A DNA stretch of 64,000 nucleotides from Lumnitzera littorea. Its lineage: Eukaryota > Streptophyta > Magnoliopsida > Myrtales > Combretaceae. A program made the translations under genes and the position numbers. This document shows, piece by piece, positions 23,911 to 37,100 of the stretch. Where the stretch lies: contig JAMXBB010000003.1 in the NCBI GenBank assembly GCA_024138015.1, positions 12,646,467 to 12,710,466 on the forward strand. The letters run 5' to 3'. Position 1 is the stretch's first letter, and each line of letters begins with the position of its first letter. The notes beneath the pieces are model-generated. The model did no database searches. It saw nothing but the letters and a program-made list of their open reading frames with translations, and was not told the origin of the DNA.

Positions 23911-26900
23911 TAAGATAATATTATGTATTTTCTCTTCTTTCAATACCATTGACACATGAAAACCAATATTTTAAAACAAAAGCACATCGCATTTGTAGTA
24001 ATAATGACGGTAATAAAATACCCCAAATAAATGATTCAAAAATAGGGACAAAATGGTATATATGCTTTCTAGTACTATATAAGCCTATAAAAATATAAGA
24101 ATCAACACCATCATTCTATTCATTGTAGATCTCCACTCACACTAAGAGGAAAGCCCTAGCAGTTAGCCAAGCCATGTGCCGCTCCTCTTCAACTAGAGGA
24201 ATCGACACCTCTTGATACTCTCCTCATCTAGGCAAACCGATTGACTGTTGAAAAGAAAGAACTCTAGTAATCTAAAGGTAAATCTTTTGTCTTATTCTAA
24301 GTTCCTTATATGGGTCATCCACAGGAAATAAATAGGTTTCTTGATGATATTGTACGAGCGAGATTACAAGAAGCCCAGAGCGCATGCAAGAAACTGTAAA
24401 ATTAAAACTAAAATGCTCTTTATTAATATCAAATTTTTTATTTAGAACCTAATTATAGTTTCATTCTATAAAAGGAGTTCTTTCTAAAGGAATTGATATG
24501 AAAATCTTTCCATGGATCCACTTATTAAGATAAGTCATTGGTCCTTTTCCTTATGACGCCATCTTCTTAGGATAAAGTAATAATGATTGCAATTATCCAA
24601 ACATTAAGATAACGTTTGATTACAATAACTAAACTAGATAAAAAGAACTAAACTAAATAAGTATATGAAGAATTGGATAATACAAAGTTGTTATATCATG
24701 TTTAGTTTACATAACAAATGATATAAAATTTATATTATAAAATAAATATTTTTATATAATATTTAATAAAAATAATATTAATTAACTCAGTTTTATAACA
24801 TAAAGAGATATTTTTAAGAATATAATTTTTTTTTTGTGAATTTTATTTTTATACCATGATATAAATATGATAAAATTTTGATATTTTATTTAATTTATTA
24901 GTTTAATTTTTTATCTAGTTACCAACTAAGTTACAAACTAAACGATCAATAAAATTTTTTATTCAATTTAAGATTTTAAAATTGCACAAGCAAATGCTTC
25001 ATAAGATTCGCTTGTATTATCAAGTGCATACACTTACATTACAAAAAGAAAACAAAAGTACCATAGTTATCACTTGTATACACTTGGTTGAAAATTCTCA
25101 CAAATGATTGAAAGCTATATAACTAGGATTGATTGTTTAAATTTAATACTTTGTTCCCTAACCTAAGCGTCCTTATATAGTGATTAAGTTCAAATATTTC
25201 AAAACAATTTCTCGTATTTTCGGTCATTGTTGTACCCAAGGGCACCTTAGGAAAAAGCTTAAGAGGACTCTTGCTATGATATTCCTAATTGATAAAGGTT
25301 AGAAATATTCTTTCAAAGGTAAAATCAAGCCTCCACTGAAAAAACAGATGATGGAAAATCCTAACAGATCTGGGTTCGCAAGGAGAAGGGACAAAGATCG
25401 TAAAAGCTATCACAAAAACATGCCTAACCAAGATTGTCGACTTTGTTAAGACTGTTGAGAAAAAAAAAATGGCAGTATAACAATAAATTAAATAAATCAA
25501 TCAATCCATTTGGAAATGATGAAAGTTGTCTAATGTCTTTCTAAAAAATAATCATTTATGACATAATACTGTAAACAGCTATAAAATTTTTACTTTAAAT
25601 TTCTCTTAAACGGAATGGATTGAATTTGATTTTTCTTATGTAAAGTTGTATTATGATAGCTGAAAAAAAAAAAAAGAAAGATTATCCTCGAGATTATAGA
25701 AAAAGAGTTAAAGTTTTTTGTTGATGATATTTGAAGTTTTCCTTAATCTTATCCAAGTATATTATCAAAATATATTTGATTGGTAAAACTAGGTATAGTT
25801 GCAACTCATCTCTTTCTTCCACATGCTCAGTAAGACAATTAAATTCCTCGCAATACATTGTCACTAAATGTATAAAAGCAATACTATAAAACAAGTTTTC
25901 TTAATTGACATTCCGGTATATATTTAAATTGACGAATTAAATTTTTCTTATCAATAAAAATGTTCTTCTATTATGCATAAACTAATAAACCAACAATATC
26001 TAATACATAGATGTCAACATGAAGAATATCATCTTCAAACCTTAAATTATTTAACTTAACAACTCACATTTTAATAATTCCATCATGAGCTTTCTCACAC
26101 ACACGTATATCAACAAATTCAGTTCTTACAATTGGTATATCTACATGAATGGATCAATAAGATTTAATTGTCATGGCACACTCACATTGGAAAATAATAT
26201 TATGTGGAGGAATCGCTACAGCCGGCTGATCACGTACAACGAGTGTGTCGATCAACTTAGGAGATATCTTAAGCTGATGATATGAGAAGGAATGTTGTTA
26301 GGAAGAAGCATGAGTAGAAGAACGGATAAACTCGATATCTTGAATGCGTATATATTATAGTAGATTAATCTTGGTGTTCTTGATTAAATGTGATTCCAAC
26401 AAAGCTTTGTTGTTTGTCTTAAGCTTGCTAATATTTTGAATGAATAAAATAAAAAGAGAAACTTCTTATTTATACAGTTTGAAGGATAATTTTATTCGTC
26501 GAATGACTTTAAGATGAATGGCTGAAATTAAGTTCCTTTGTTAAAACTCATCCTCTCCTTTAGCCTTTATAGGCTTAAGTTTACTTAAGGTTTTTATCAG
26601 TTAAAGAAAACTCATTATCATTATTATTTGACTTAAAGACCAAATAGGCTTCTTTAAGGCTCAATTAAATCTAATGAAGCCCAAATAGGCTCAAAAGAAT
26701 CGTTTCTGAGTTTACTTTTCAAGCGCAAAATAATTGAGTAAGGTTAAGAGCGAAATATCTAGTCTAACTATCCTCGTTCTAAGTCTATCAAGCTAGATTT
26801 TCCTAAAATATCCCTTAATAAGTCAATTTCCAAAACTTTGTCACTAGCTCAAGATATTGGTTCATGACGTTAAATTGGGTCAAAAGCCCAATTACTGAAA

Positions 26901-28579
26901 TGATCCTCTACAGACATTATTATGGATTAATTTATTTTGTTGAAATACATAGTAAATATTTAATACATATTTTATTTCTTGAGAGAGTAGCAAGATAAAG
27001 CCAAAATTGTTTGTTTTTTCTTTTTTACTAACTATTATACTCTAACTTTAGAAAAATGAACTACATCCTATCCATGTCATTAGAAGACCAATATTTACAT
27101 AATTAAACTATAACAGACTTGACAAAATCTTTAGCTTTTACAATAAAGATTTTTTTTTTTAATGTTGAATTTCTCAAGAATGACTTAAAACATTTCATCA
27201 TTACTCAAACTCCAAGAGAGACATATATATATATATATGATATGTGGTATGGATCTTATCCATCTATATTGTATTGCGGATACAGAAATGCTAGAATCCT
27301 TGTGTTTGTCATCATTATGTTGAGTGCTTAAATAAAGCCTGAATGTCTATTCAATGTCATGTCCATGGTTGTTAGTCTTTTGATTCGTTTGATCTTAATT
27401 CTACCGAAGAATAAGCTTGGTTAATGTATATGTACCATAATAGGTCTATAGAAATTAAATATAACAATAAAAAGAATTTAAAACATAGTATACTTCATCA
27501 AAATTTAAAATTTCCAAAACAAAATAGAAAATCAACACTAAATTATTTTGTGTAATTTGAAATATTATATCGAAATTGAATATTAAGAGGTGTAGAGAAG
27601 AATAGCATTATTAGCTTAACGACGAATAATAGTTATTGATTGACTTAAATGTCCATTGGATTCATAAAGTGTATATTTTAAGAAGCAATTGTTCTATTTT
27701 AATGTCCCATTTAGTGTCTCTAATTACTAAAATTTTAGTTTGACCAAGACATATAAGGGATGAACGGATATAGAAATAAAGTATAAGACATACTTTTATT
27801 CTACCCTATTAATTTTTTGAATTGAAGCTTATCCTATAGCATTATGAAACTATCCCAAAATCTATACTCTAAAAAAACTTATAGGATATAGGGTACCATG
27901 TGAAATCCGAAGATTTTTTCTATCTTCTCATAAATTTCAATCTTATGCATTTTTTTAATGGTAAATTCTTTTTATATATATTTTTTTTCAAGTTAAAAAT
28001 ATTACTTTTCTAACAACAAGTATCAACTATTAAAGTTCAAGGTTATTATTTTTAGGGTTTGACCATTAGGTTTAAGGTTTGTATTGAGTTTTAGTAGTTT
28101 CTTTCTTTTAGTTTTCTTAATTGAAGAAAATATAAGATTACATTTCATTTATTGATATATATTATCAAATAAAATTTAAAGTTTTGGCATAGAGTACCTT
28201 AGAACTTGTGTCCTATAGATTTTAGAGTACATGTTTTAGGGTAAGTATAGAGTATGAAAACATTATATTCGTACCCCATGATGTAGGAGCAAGTTTCAAA
28301 ATATTGATACTTGAAATTTACCTTATTACTTTCAATATTGACATGTAATATACCTGATTAAGTAATGTATGAGTGGGTATCCTGTATAAAGGGTAACTCG
28401 CTTACCTCGAAGAGAGGTTATTGGAATTTTTATAATCATTGAAAGTGTATACGATAATTGATAGGGGTCTAGTAATTGATGATAGTGGATATAAAAGTGA
28501 TAATAACAATGGTAAGTGAATCAACGATAGTAAATAATAATTATTATATTGTAATGTGAAGATGAATAATTATTAGTGG
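23911..28579. other. Long AT-rich intergenic region
   Basis: I checked both strands for exons, tRNA-like boxes and repeat pairs. I saw only short chance ORFs (for example 26085-26285 and 27119-27331), none resembling a known family. Confidence 0.4.
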
Positions 28580-29013
28580 CTTTATAGTAATATATATAAT
28601 AGATGAGAGAAAAAAATGGAATTAAAACTTATATTATGATTGTATAATCCAATGAAAAAATTAACGATTTAAATAGTATAAAAGATAATAGATGAGAAAG
28701 AAAAAATATAATTAAAGTTTATATTATAATTATAGAGTTGAATCACACAATTAGTGGCTTAAATAATATAGATATAGATATAAATATAAATAAAATCAAA
28801 GAGAAAAAAATAGAATAAAAGCTTACAGTGTAATTATGGATTCGAATAAAAAAGTTAGTTGCTTAAATAGTATAATGATTGTGAAGCCAAATGAAAAACT
28901 AAAAAATTATTAGTAGCTTAAATAATATAGAACATGAAGAGGAAAAATAGAATTAAAGTTTATATTATTAATGTGGAGTCAAATGAAAAATTTAGTGGCT
29001 TAAATAATATAGA

Positions 29014-29730
29014 TAGAGGTGTTTATTAGGTCGAGTTAGTTCGAAATTGACTTTGAACTGCTGATTCATGAGCTGATAAGAGAGTAAATTGGTTCACCTG
29101 AACCGTAGAATTTTTTTTTTGTACTTTTTTTGAATTTCCCTTTATTGCTATAAATAATTTAAGAACTCCTCATCATTTTTTTTTTTCAAATAAATCTAAA
29201 ACTTTATATCATTACTTGTGAATAAAAAATTTTATTTTTAATTCAATTTTCTTTTTTATTCTGAAATAATTCATTTGAACCATATGAATGTAAATATGTG
29301 ATATTATATTATATATGTAATATATTATATAGTATATTATATATAGTATAATATATATAGTATATATGTATATTATAGTATATATATAGAGTATATTAAT
29401 GAATATATATTATATATGTTATATACTTATTTGCATTATATATATAATAGTATATTATATATTATATATAGTAGATATATATTATGTTTAGATTACATTT
29501 ATAGTATATATATTATATATGTATAATTTTAATTTTTGAAGTTGACCTAACTTTAAACTATTAAGATAAACTACTGGTTCAAGGGTGGTTTGACCACATG
29601 CTAACTTGTCGAGTTGTCATAGTTAAATCGCTTAGGTCTTTAAAACCTGATGGTTCAACGCTGAGTCAGTTTCGGGCTGATAAATGGTTTGAAACCGGCC
29701 CTTTTACAAGTTTAAGTACAAATGATTACA
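29014..29730. mobile_element. hAT-like insertion splitting the tandem array
   Basis: It begins TAGAGGTGTTTATTAGG. Its right part holds 'ggttcaacgctgagtcagt' and 'gaaaccggcccttttacaag', the GC-richer subterminal style of hAT MITEs. The middle is a large TA expansion. The right end and target duplication could not be fixed, because the host is itself repetitive. Confidence 0.45.
29300..29525. repeat. Irregular TA-rich tract
   Basis: More than 200 bases are almost only A and T, with ATATTATATAGTATA-type repeats. The tract is highly self-complementary and lies inside the hAT-like insertion. Confidence 0.85.
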
Positions 29731-30010
29731 GCTTAAATAATATAGATAATTGTGGAGTTAAATGAAAAAAACTTATGGATTAAATATTAAATGGTATAGA
29801 TAATAAATGTGACAAAAAAATAATTAAAATTTATATAATAATAATGGAGTGGAATGTAGAAACTAGTGGCTTAAATAGTAGAAATATATATATATATATA
29901 TATATAATAGGTGAGAGAGAAAAAAGTAAAATTAAAATTTATATCATGGTTATGGAGTTTAATGAATAAATAATACTAGTGAAAAAATTAGTGTTTAAAT
30001 AGTATAGAAA

Positions 30011-30690
30011 GTACATATATATGTGGATATATATATATAGGGAAAAAAAATTTAACCCAAGTGAACAAATCCCTAAATTGAACTGAACCAAACAATATAT
30101 ATATATATATATATATTGCGATTTGGTTTAAAAAATTTTCAAATCAAATTAAATTATTGATTTATGATTAGTTTGGAAAAATAATCCAAACCAAATTGTT
30201 TTATAAAAAACATATAATAATATTTTACTTATAACTAAAGAAGTTCTTTTATTATAATATAATATTTGAAATAATTTTTAGTTTACATTTATTGAAATGT
30301 ATCTTTATTGAATTTTTATTACTATAAATTTATATATTATTCATATACTTTGACTCAAAGTTATACTATATGCATAGAAATAAATAAAAATTAGTTATTA
30401 ATAAATGTTTAGTTTTTTAGTCGCATGAATATCAACTTCATTAACCTCTAATACAATACCAATGTTTATTATTATTATGAAAATTTGATATTTTTATTTA
30501 AGAATACATGTTGTGTAAATAGATTTTCTTATACTATAGAATATGGTCTAATCAGTAAACTAAAGTGAAATTTTATGATCTGAAATGATTTAATTGAAAA
30601 TCATAAAAAATTAAACCATACTGTTATAATTTAAATTAGTGTGAAGAATATCGAACCATTCCAAACCGCACCAAGCAAGTCCGCGTGCAG
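30011..30690. other. AT-rich DNA upstream of the PCS gene
   Basis: It contains (TA)n tracts and 'gatttggttt'/'aaccgcacc' motifs resembling an old MITE that ends near 30675. No gene seen. Confidence 0.35.
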
Positions 30691-30692
30691 CA

Positions 30693-30698
30693 CACGTG
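30693..30698. promoter_or_regulatory. G-box (CACGTG)
   Basis: A perfect palindromic G-box lies 475 bases before the PCS start codon, with a TATATA ten bases downstream. G-boxes bind bZIP and bHLH factors in plants. A role for this one is inferred from position only. Confidence 0.4.
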
Positions 30699-30914
30699 TT
30701 ACAGAATATATACTTCTTCTATCCTATCTGAGCCTGCGCGTCCCTCAAATTTAGTTCCTCGATATCTCAAGCTCATTCTATGCAGCTGTACTAAATCCCT
30801 CTCGATCTTTTCTTTTCCCTTATGGAAATGGTCAAAATTTATTCTTTACAATTTAGTATCTTACTTTCCATTTTTTAATAAATTATAAAAGATAAAGAAA
30901 AGGAAAATAATTAC

Positions 30915-31035
30915 GTGAGACCGGTCTTTATCGGTCTATAAATCGGAACCGGGAACCGACCTGGCCTGGTTGGTTCCTCTCGCTTCCAATGATACCGGTC
31001 CCGGTTCCCGAAACACCGAACCGGCGTTCCAACCA
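30915..31035. promoter_or_regulatory. GC-rich palindromic segment with a TATA box before PCS
   Basis: It contains repeated and inverted ACCGG/CCGGT motifs ('gaaccgggaaccg' near 30946, 'ggtcccggttcccg' near 31000) in otherwise AT-rich DNA. This style is typical of hAT-type MITE ends. TATAAAT sits at 30937-30943, about 230 bases before the start codon, a reasonable core promoter distance for a 5' leader of about 200 bases. No transcript evidence is available. Confidence 0.45.
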
Positions 31036-31172
31036 ATCTCAACGGATGAAGGGAAATAAACATCAGTTCACGACAGTCCAATGTCTCCAGCTCCAAGTAG
31101 CTCAGAAACAGAGGACATTGTTTTGTATCTTCTTCCTTTATTCGTTGAAATTAATTTGTTAAACTTAAAGAA

Positions 31173-34100
31173 ATGGCAATGGCAGGTTTGTACAGACGAG
31201 TGCTTCCTTCTCCTCCTGCTATTGATTATGCTTCGACAGAGGGAAAGGTATATCCTTGTCTCCTTCAACTTTTCTGGGTTTTTGTCCTTTTGCTTGATCC
31301 ATCTTGGTTACTGTTGTTTTTCCTTAAATCTTGTTATATGGTATTTGAACTTATGGTTGTAACTGTAATTTGGGTCGCGTTAATGAGTTGCTTGCACTAG
31401 TTAAGATGCTTGGAAATCATAAACTATTCACCTGTTTAAGATTGACCGTAGACTATTGGAAAAAAGTTTCTATTTTGCTCCTAACAAGCGACCTGGCATC
31501 CGTTATGGTAGCTTCTTTATTCAACTTCTCCAAATGGCCTCCTTGCAAAAGTACAAGGGTAAGGATGCATATGAATGTGCTCTCCCTCCCCCTATCCCGT
31601 ATTAGCTTGGTAGCACTTTATGCACCTAGCATTTGGTACCTTAATGGTCATAGCTACTTCTTACATTTAGCATTTGTATTTGTAGCTGGTCACGGCTTCA
31701 GTTTAATTGATGTGAAAGGTATTATTTGCTGTTTTTCCAATGGGAAGTGGGACTTCTTATTTGAAAATGTAATTAGGCTTGCAAAATCAGTGAGTAGAAG
31801 GGTTCATATAGAGACTTGGTGAAATTTGGTCCAATTGTGGTGGCATCTGTTATTTTTCTCTTGGTTGGAAATGTATAAAAGATGCTGTATTTTGGTAGCA
31901 CTTCTCTGTGTGCAACTTTTTTTCTGGTGCCATATAACTGATGTGGGTGCTGCTCTCCATCTAAGATTGTATTCTTCATAGTTTCTTCTCATCCAATTAG
32001 ACTTGAGTTATAGTTTAACCTAGCACAAGCTAATCCCAGCTTGACATGTGTTAGATTTCTAGTAAACATGACGATATGATAGTCAAACACTTGCCAAGCA
32101 GGGAAATCTGCACCATGTCTCATATAGTCATATTTAATCTGATCCTCCTTTGCTGTCTCATAAACCATGCTGTTTTCTACGTCACAAATAGTCTTTGAAA
32201 CCTTGGGATTAAAGGGAAATGCCTCAAAAGCTTTGCCGGAATCTTCTGGGGCTTGTTGGATGAATTTGTTTTGCCATCTAGATTGTTTTCAATCCTAACT
32301 TACATTGTAATTTATAAACATGACATGCATTTTCTTGTTCACACTCTTTATGTAAGGTTCCATCACCTATCATATTTGGAATAGGTGAATGCGGTAAATT
32401 TGCTATATATGATGTACTGAAAGTTAGTATGAGTTGTGTTTGATTTTTATTTTCTTCCACTTGTAGAAACTTTTTCTCGATGCCATTCAAGCGGGAACAA
32501 TGGAAGGATTCTACAAGCTGATATCTTACTTCCAGACCCAATCAGAACCTGCATATTGTGGATTGGCTACTCTATCAATGGTCTTAAATGCCCTTGCTAT
32601 TGACCCTAAACGGAAATGGAAAGGTAATATGAACTACTACTTTAATTCATTTGAATTAAAATTATTGTTGTATTTTATCCTCTTATTGCTTATTTTAACA
32701 TTTGGAACATCATACATAGGGAGAATCATTATTGGTTTGGTTGGCTAGGCTTTCCCAAAACCCTATACTAAGAAGTCTTATGTCTACCCAAATAGGCTCA
32801 AACCCTGTAGGGTTGTTTGCTAAGTGTGTCCAGAAGCTGGCTTGATAAAACAATAGAGTATTTGATACTTTTTGTCTTCTTTCTTTTTGGCTTGCTGTTA
32901 TATTACAATTTTGGGAGAGAAAGATTCGAACTTAAGTTATCTCATTGGAAAATCAATATTCATGCTATTAGATTACAATAGTCTTGGTAGTCATTATTTG
33001 CTAATGCCTGCATATAATACAGTTGTCAGCTAAAGAATTATCTCAACTCTCATTTACTTATGAAAGTAGCATGAGCCAGTCACAATTCAGACAAAAACTT
33101 AAAAACAAGTAGAGCAGTACAAATGTAAGCCATTAAATAGAAGGAGAGGGGCATGTATACTTCGATAAGGCATGTGCGCATATCCTTTTGTGGCTTCTCC
33201 TCCTCTTGTACGTTTTCCCATTTGTACTAACACAATTACTGAATTACCAAAAAATAAAAAAAAAAGTCATTAGACAAGAAGCGGCTATCTAAAGACACCT
33301 TGTGATTGCCATAATTTGTAATGTATCTAAAGATAGACTTCTTGTGTTGGTATTCTTATTGAATCAGGTTATAAAGTTACAAGGAATGCATAACTCGAAC
33401 CTGCCCATGTCCTTATAGAATTTAAATTAATTCATAAGCCTTGGCCATTGAGGGGCAAGATAACAATACCTGAATTCTATATCATGTTTATGGGAAGGAC
33501 CCTGCTGTGCTTGACCCCCTGCGATCCCTTTGTACTTTTTCAATGAAGAAATCACCTCTAAAAATAATGACCATATTATTTTGGTAGAAGAGCTGATGGA
33601 ACTATGTTTCCATATGGCATGCTGAGTGCTTACATGCTAACTTGTGAGCAAATCATCTGAATAGCTGCTGTATGAGAAGACTGTAAGTACTTGGAACTAA
33701 AATTTTTGATGGTCTAATGTGAATCTCAATTATCTTTTAACATTTCTGTTCCCTTCTTGCTTGGCAAATTGTGTTATCTTAAGTGGCTTCCAGTGTCCAC
33801 TTGTCATATGATTTGTAAATATTCTCAGGACCATGGAGATGGTTTGATGAATCTATGCTGGATTGTTGTGAACCTCTGGAAAAAGTAAAAGCTGAAGGCA
33901 TCTCATTCGGGAAGGTTGTTTGTTTGGGTCAATGTGCTGGTGCAGAAGTCCAGGCATTTCGGACAAATCAAACGACCGTAGATCATTTCCGTGAACATGT
34001 GAAGAGGTGCTCAACATCAGATGTCTGTCATGTTGTCTCGTCATATCATAGAGGTGCATTTAAGCAGGTAGGGCAAAAGTACTTTAGTTAATGAATTTAA

Positions 34101-37100
34101 TGAAGAACAAGCTAGTGTTTGCCCATAATCTGCATTCACATTGGAAAGAAAACAAACCAGTATCTTAAAATACAGGATTGATGGGATGGTCTATATTCCG
34201 TTTCAATTATGAGCAGTAAAGAAGTCATGTGGAAAATAAAACTTGGTGCCACAGAGAATAAGTTCCTTGTGACAAACCCTTGCCTTTCTGAGATAGATGG
34301 GCAGATGTTGCTAGGTTCTACTCCAGGGTTATAGATAATTGATTGAATTACCAAAAATCAAGATCATACAGATCCAATTTAAATGGTGAAACAGATTTTC
34401 ATGTGTTAGCTCTCTGGATACTTTTCCTTTGTTCTATTTTTGAACTGGAGACCTTATATGAAATGAAGGACCAATTCATTTCACCAACTCTTACAGGATG
34501 GCACTTTACCACTATCATTCTTATGTTTTCCTACTAAATCTTCTTCTCAGACCGTGAGAAAGTGCATTTAGTTATTCATAGGAAAAACCAAAGTTAGCTG
34601 AAATTATAGTGTTTGATGTAAAAGTGACAAACTTTGAGGTGAAGTTCATTATAATCCTCTTTACTTGTTGAGTCCAGGTTAAAAAAAGAAAAAAGAAAAA
34701 AATTGTTCTCTGCTTAATTGGTTTGCTAGTAGGCACCTCTTTTGTCCTCTCAAGGCAATCTTTTTGCTATTGAAAGGTTTTGGTCTATGTTTATGGTGCT
34801 TCTCCAGCATGCACCCACACCCCCCCATAGGGAAAACCAAAGTTGGCTGAAATTATAGTGTTTGATGTAAAAGCGACAAACTTTGAGGTGAAGTTCATTA
34901 TAATCCTCTTTACTTGTTGAGTCCTGGTTAAGAAAAGAAAAAAATTGTTCTCTGCTTAATTGGTTTCCTAGTAGGCACCTCTTCTGTCCTCTCAAGGCAA
35001 TCTTTTTGCTATTGAAAGGTTTTGGTCTATGTTTACGGTGCTTCTCCAGCGTGCGCCCCCACCCCTCCACACACCCACACCACCCCACCCCCACCCCACC
35101 CCACCCACCCCCCCTCTCCCTTCTGGATCCGTTTTATAGAAAACAACTCAAAAAAGCAGCTTCCATCATATCTCTTGGAAGCTCCTTATTCAAACTTTTT
35201 CTGGTATACAGACCCCATTATTTCTATATTAATTCTAAAGGAATGTAAAATATGGAATTTAAAATATAGACCCCAAAGCATGGTAGTCAGCAAGCATAGG
35301 CTTTTGTGGGGTAATTTTCCCATTAAATTAGTTAAGCTACACATTTGATGATGGTTGATTGTATTTCGCCTGCAGACTGGATCTGGTCATTTTTCACCTA
35401 TCGGTGGCTATCATGCTGCAAGTGACATGGTATTAATATTGGATGTTGCACGATTTAAGTATCCGCCGCATTGGGTTCCCCTCGCCCTTCTTTGGGAAGC
35501 CATGGATACCATTGATGAGATAACCGGACAACAAAGGGGGTAAGCAGTTATTCCTTACTTACTTTGTAGCAATGCATATAGAATCACCTAATTATTTCCA
35601 CAAGGCATGTTGTAACTACTCTATCCAACCTAGAGGTATCTCTCTAATTAAAGGATCACTATAGTCTTTAATCTAGCAACTTTGCTACTTGGTAAAAACA
35701 TTCATGATGGTCCATTAGGCTTGATGAATTAGCCTTTCGATTTACTATGCTTGTGGAGTTCTTGATGTAATGCCTACATTATAATGTGTTGACAGACAGG
35801 TTTTCTTGATTTGTCAAAGTAAAGATAGCAATAACATCAAAGTTAATGTTGTTATCCTTGAGAATCTCATTTAGAAAGGAAGAAGCACTGCTGATTGCAG
35901 AGATTATACCTTTGCATGGTGTTGTTATGTTTACAAAACTCCAGGTGCCAATAACATTGATTTTTCTCCCTCCAATCATATTTAATGTGAATTCAGATTT
36001 TCCTCTCCATCTGTTAACTGCAAGGATCTGGACTGCGTATACTTTCTGTATTTTCCTATAGAAGTGTTCATCCAGTTCTTATCTTTGTCAAAAACATGTG
36101 GTCGTTCAAAGTCTCAAATACAATAATCAGGAATGAATTAATATGGCAGCTATGCCATGAATGATGGGAAAGTGTTCTCTTATCGGTTCTGCAGAGAGCA
36201 ATCATCTTGTGTTAACAGGAAAATGTCCTTATAACTCCTTTTTCCCCCTATTTTTTTTGAGTGCTTGAACGTCAATATTATGACATGTGAGTTCTGATAA
36301 TTGACACAGAAATATTGGCTCAGACTATGCAACAGTCAATGGTTCACATTTGAAATTGCTTAGACTCAACAAATGTGTAAGCTGAAGGAGCATAATTATG
36401 TTCTTCATTTTAATATTGTTATATTTTGTTGAATTAAGTACTTTGGCAATTATAATGATATGGATTTTTCATAAAACATGGCCTTGTATATCATTTCTTT
36501 CTGCAAGTGATGCAAATTATGATCTTTTAGGTTCATGCTGATATCAAGGCCACAAAGAGATCCAGGGTTACTTTACACGTTGGTATGTCACTAGAAACTT
36601 TGAATTCTCAATCTGGCATCTCTTGTCTGTGTTTAAATTCATTTTTCGAAATTTCATTGGTCGAGTCTTCAGGGTAAGATGCATATAGTTGGCTTGTAAT
36701 GTTTCTCTTGGGATAAGTTATGTGATGAAACCTCACTAGGAAATCATTTACCTTTCCTTCCCTTGCTATTAGCTGCAAAATAGAAGTTTGTGCTGCTGCA
36801 AAGCTTACACATCCATAATACTTAACAATCTGCCTGATGCAAGCAATATCACCCCTGTCCTGTTAATGAGCATTGATTGGTTCTTGTTTGCAACATTGAT
36901 GTTGTACAATGATCTAATTAGCTTACCAGACTATTTTAGGAAAGAGCAGCTTTTATGTGTATTATGCACTACCTTCTTTCCATGAATGAGTTCCAAAGGT
37001 CTAAGCTGATTCAGCGGCAAGATACTGTAACCTTTGAGGTTGTATTGTAGCCCATTTGTAGGAGTTTGTCCCAGAGGTTATCAGTTTACTGATTTTGATT

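Larger units (their letters stand above)
28580..30010. repeat. Diverged tandem array of roughly 55-125 bp units, interrupted
   Basis: Units share 'agaaaaatagaattaaa', 'tttatattat', 'tggagtcaaatgaaaaa' and 'ttagtggcttaaatagtata'. The last motif recurs near 28668, 28759, 28861, 28917 and 28999, and again near 29731, 29790, 29870 and 29994. A non-related block (29014-29730) separates the two halves. Confidence 0.75.

Noticed and set aside
28580..29011. CRISPR-like spaced repeats
   Set aside because: The units are whole-length diverged tandem repeats of AT-rich plant DNA with no short conserved repeat separating unique spacers.
31370..31822. A 150-codon ORF in the first PCS intron
   Set aside because: It lies wholly between exon 1 and exon 2, matches no family that I know, and is bounded by good splice sites of the PCS gene.
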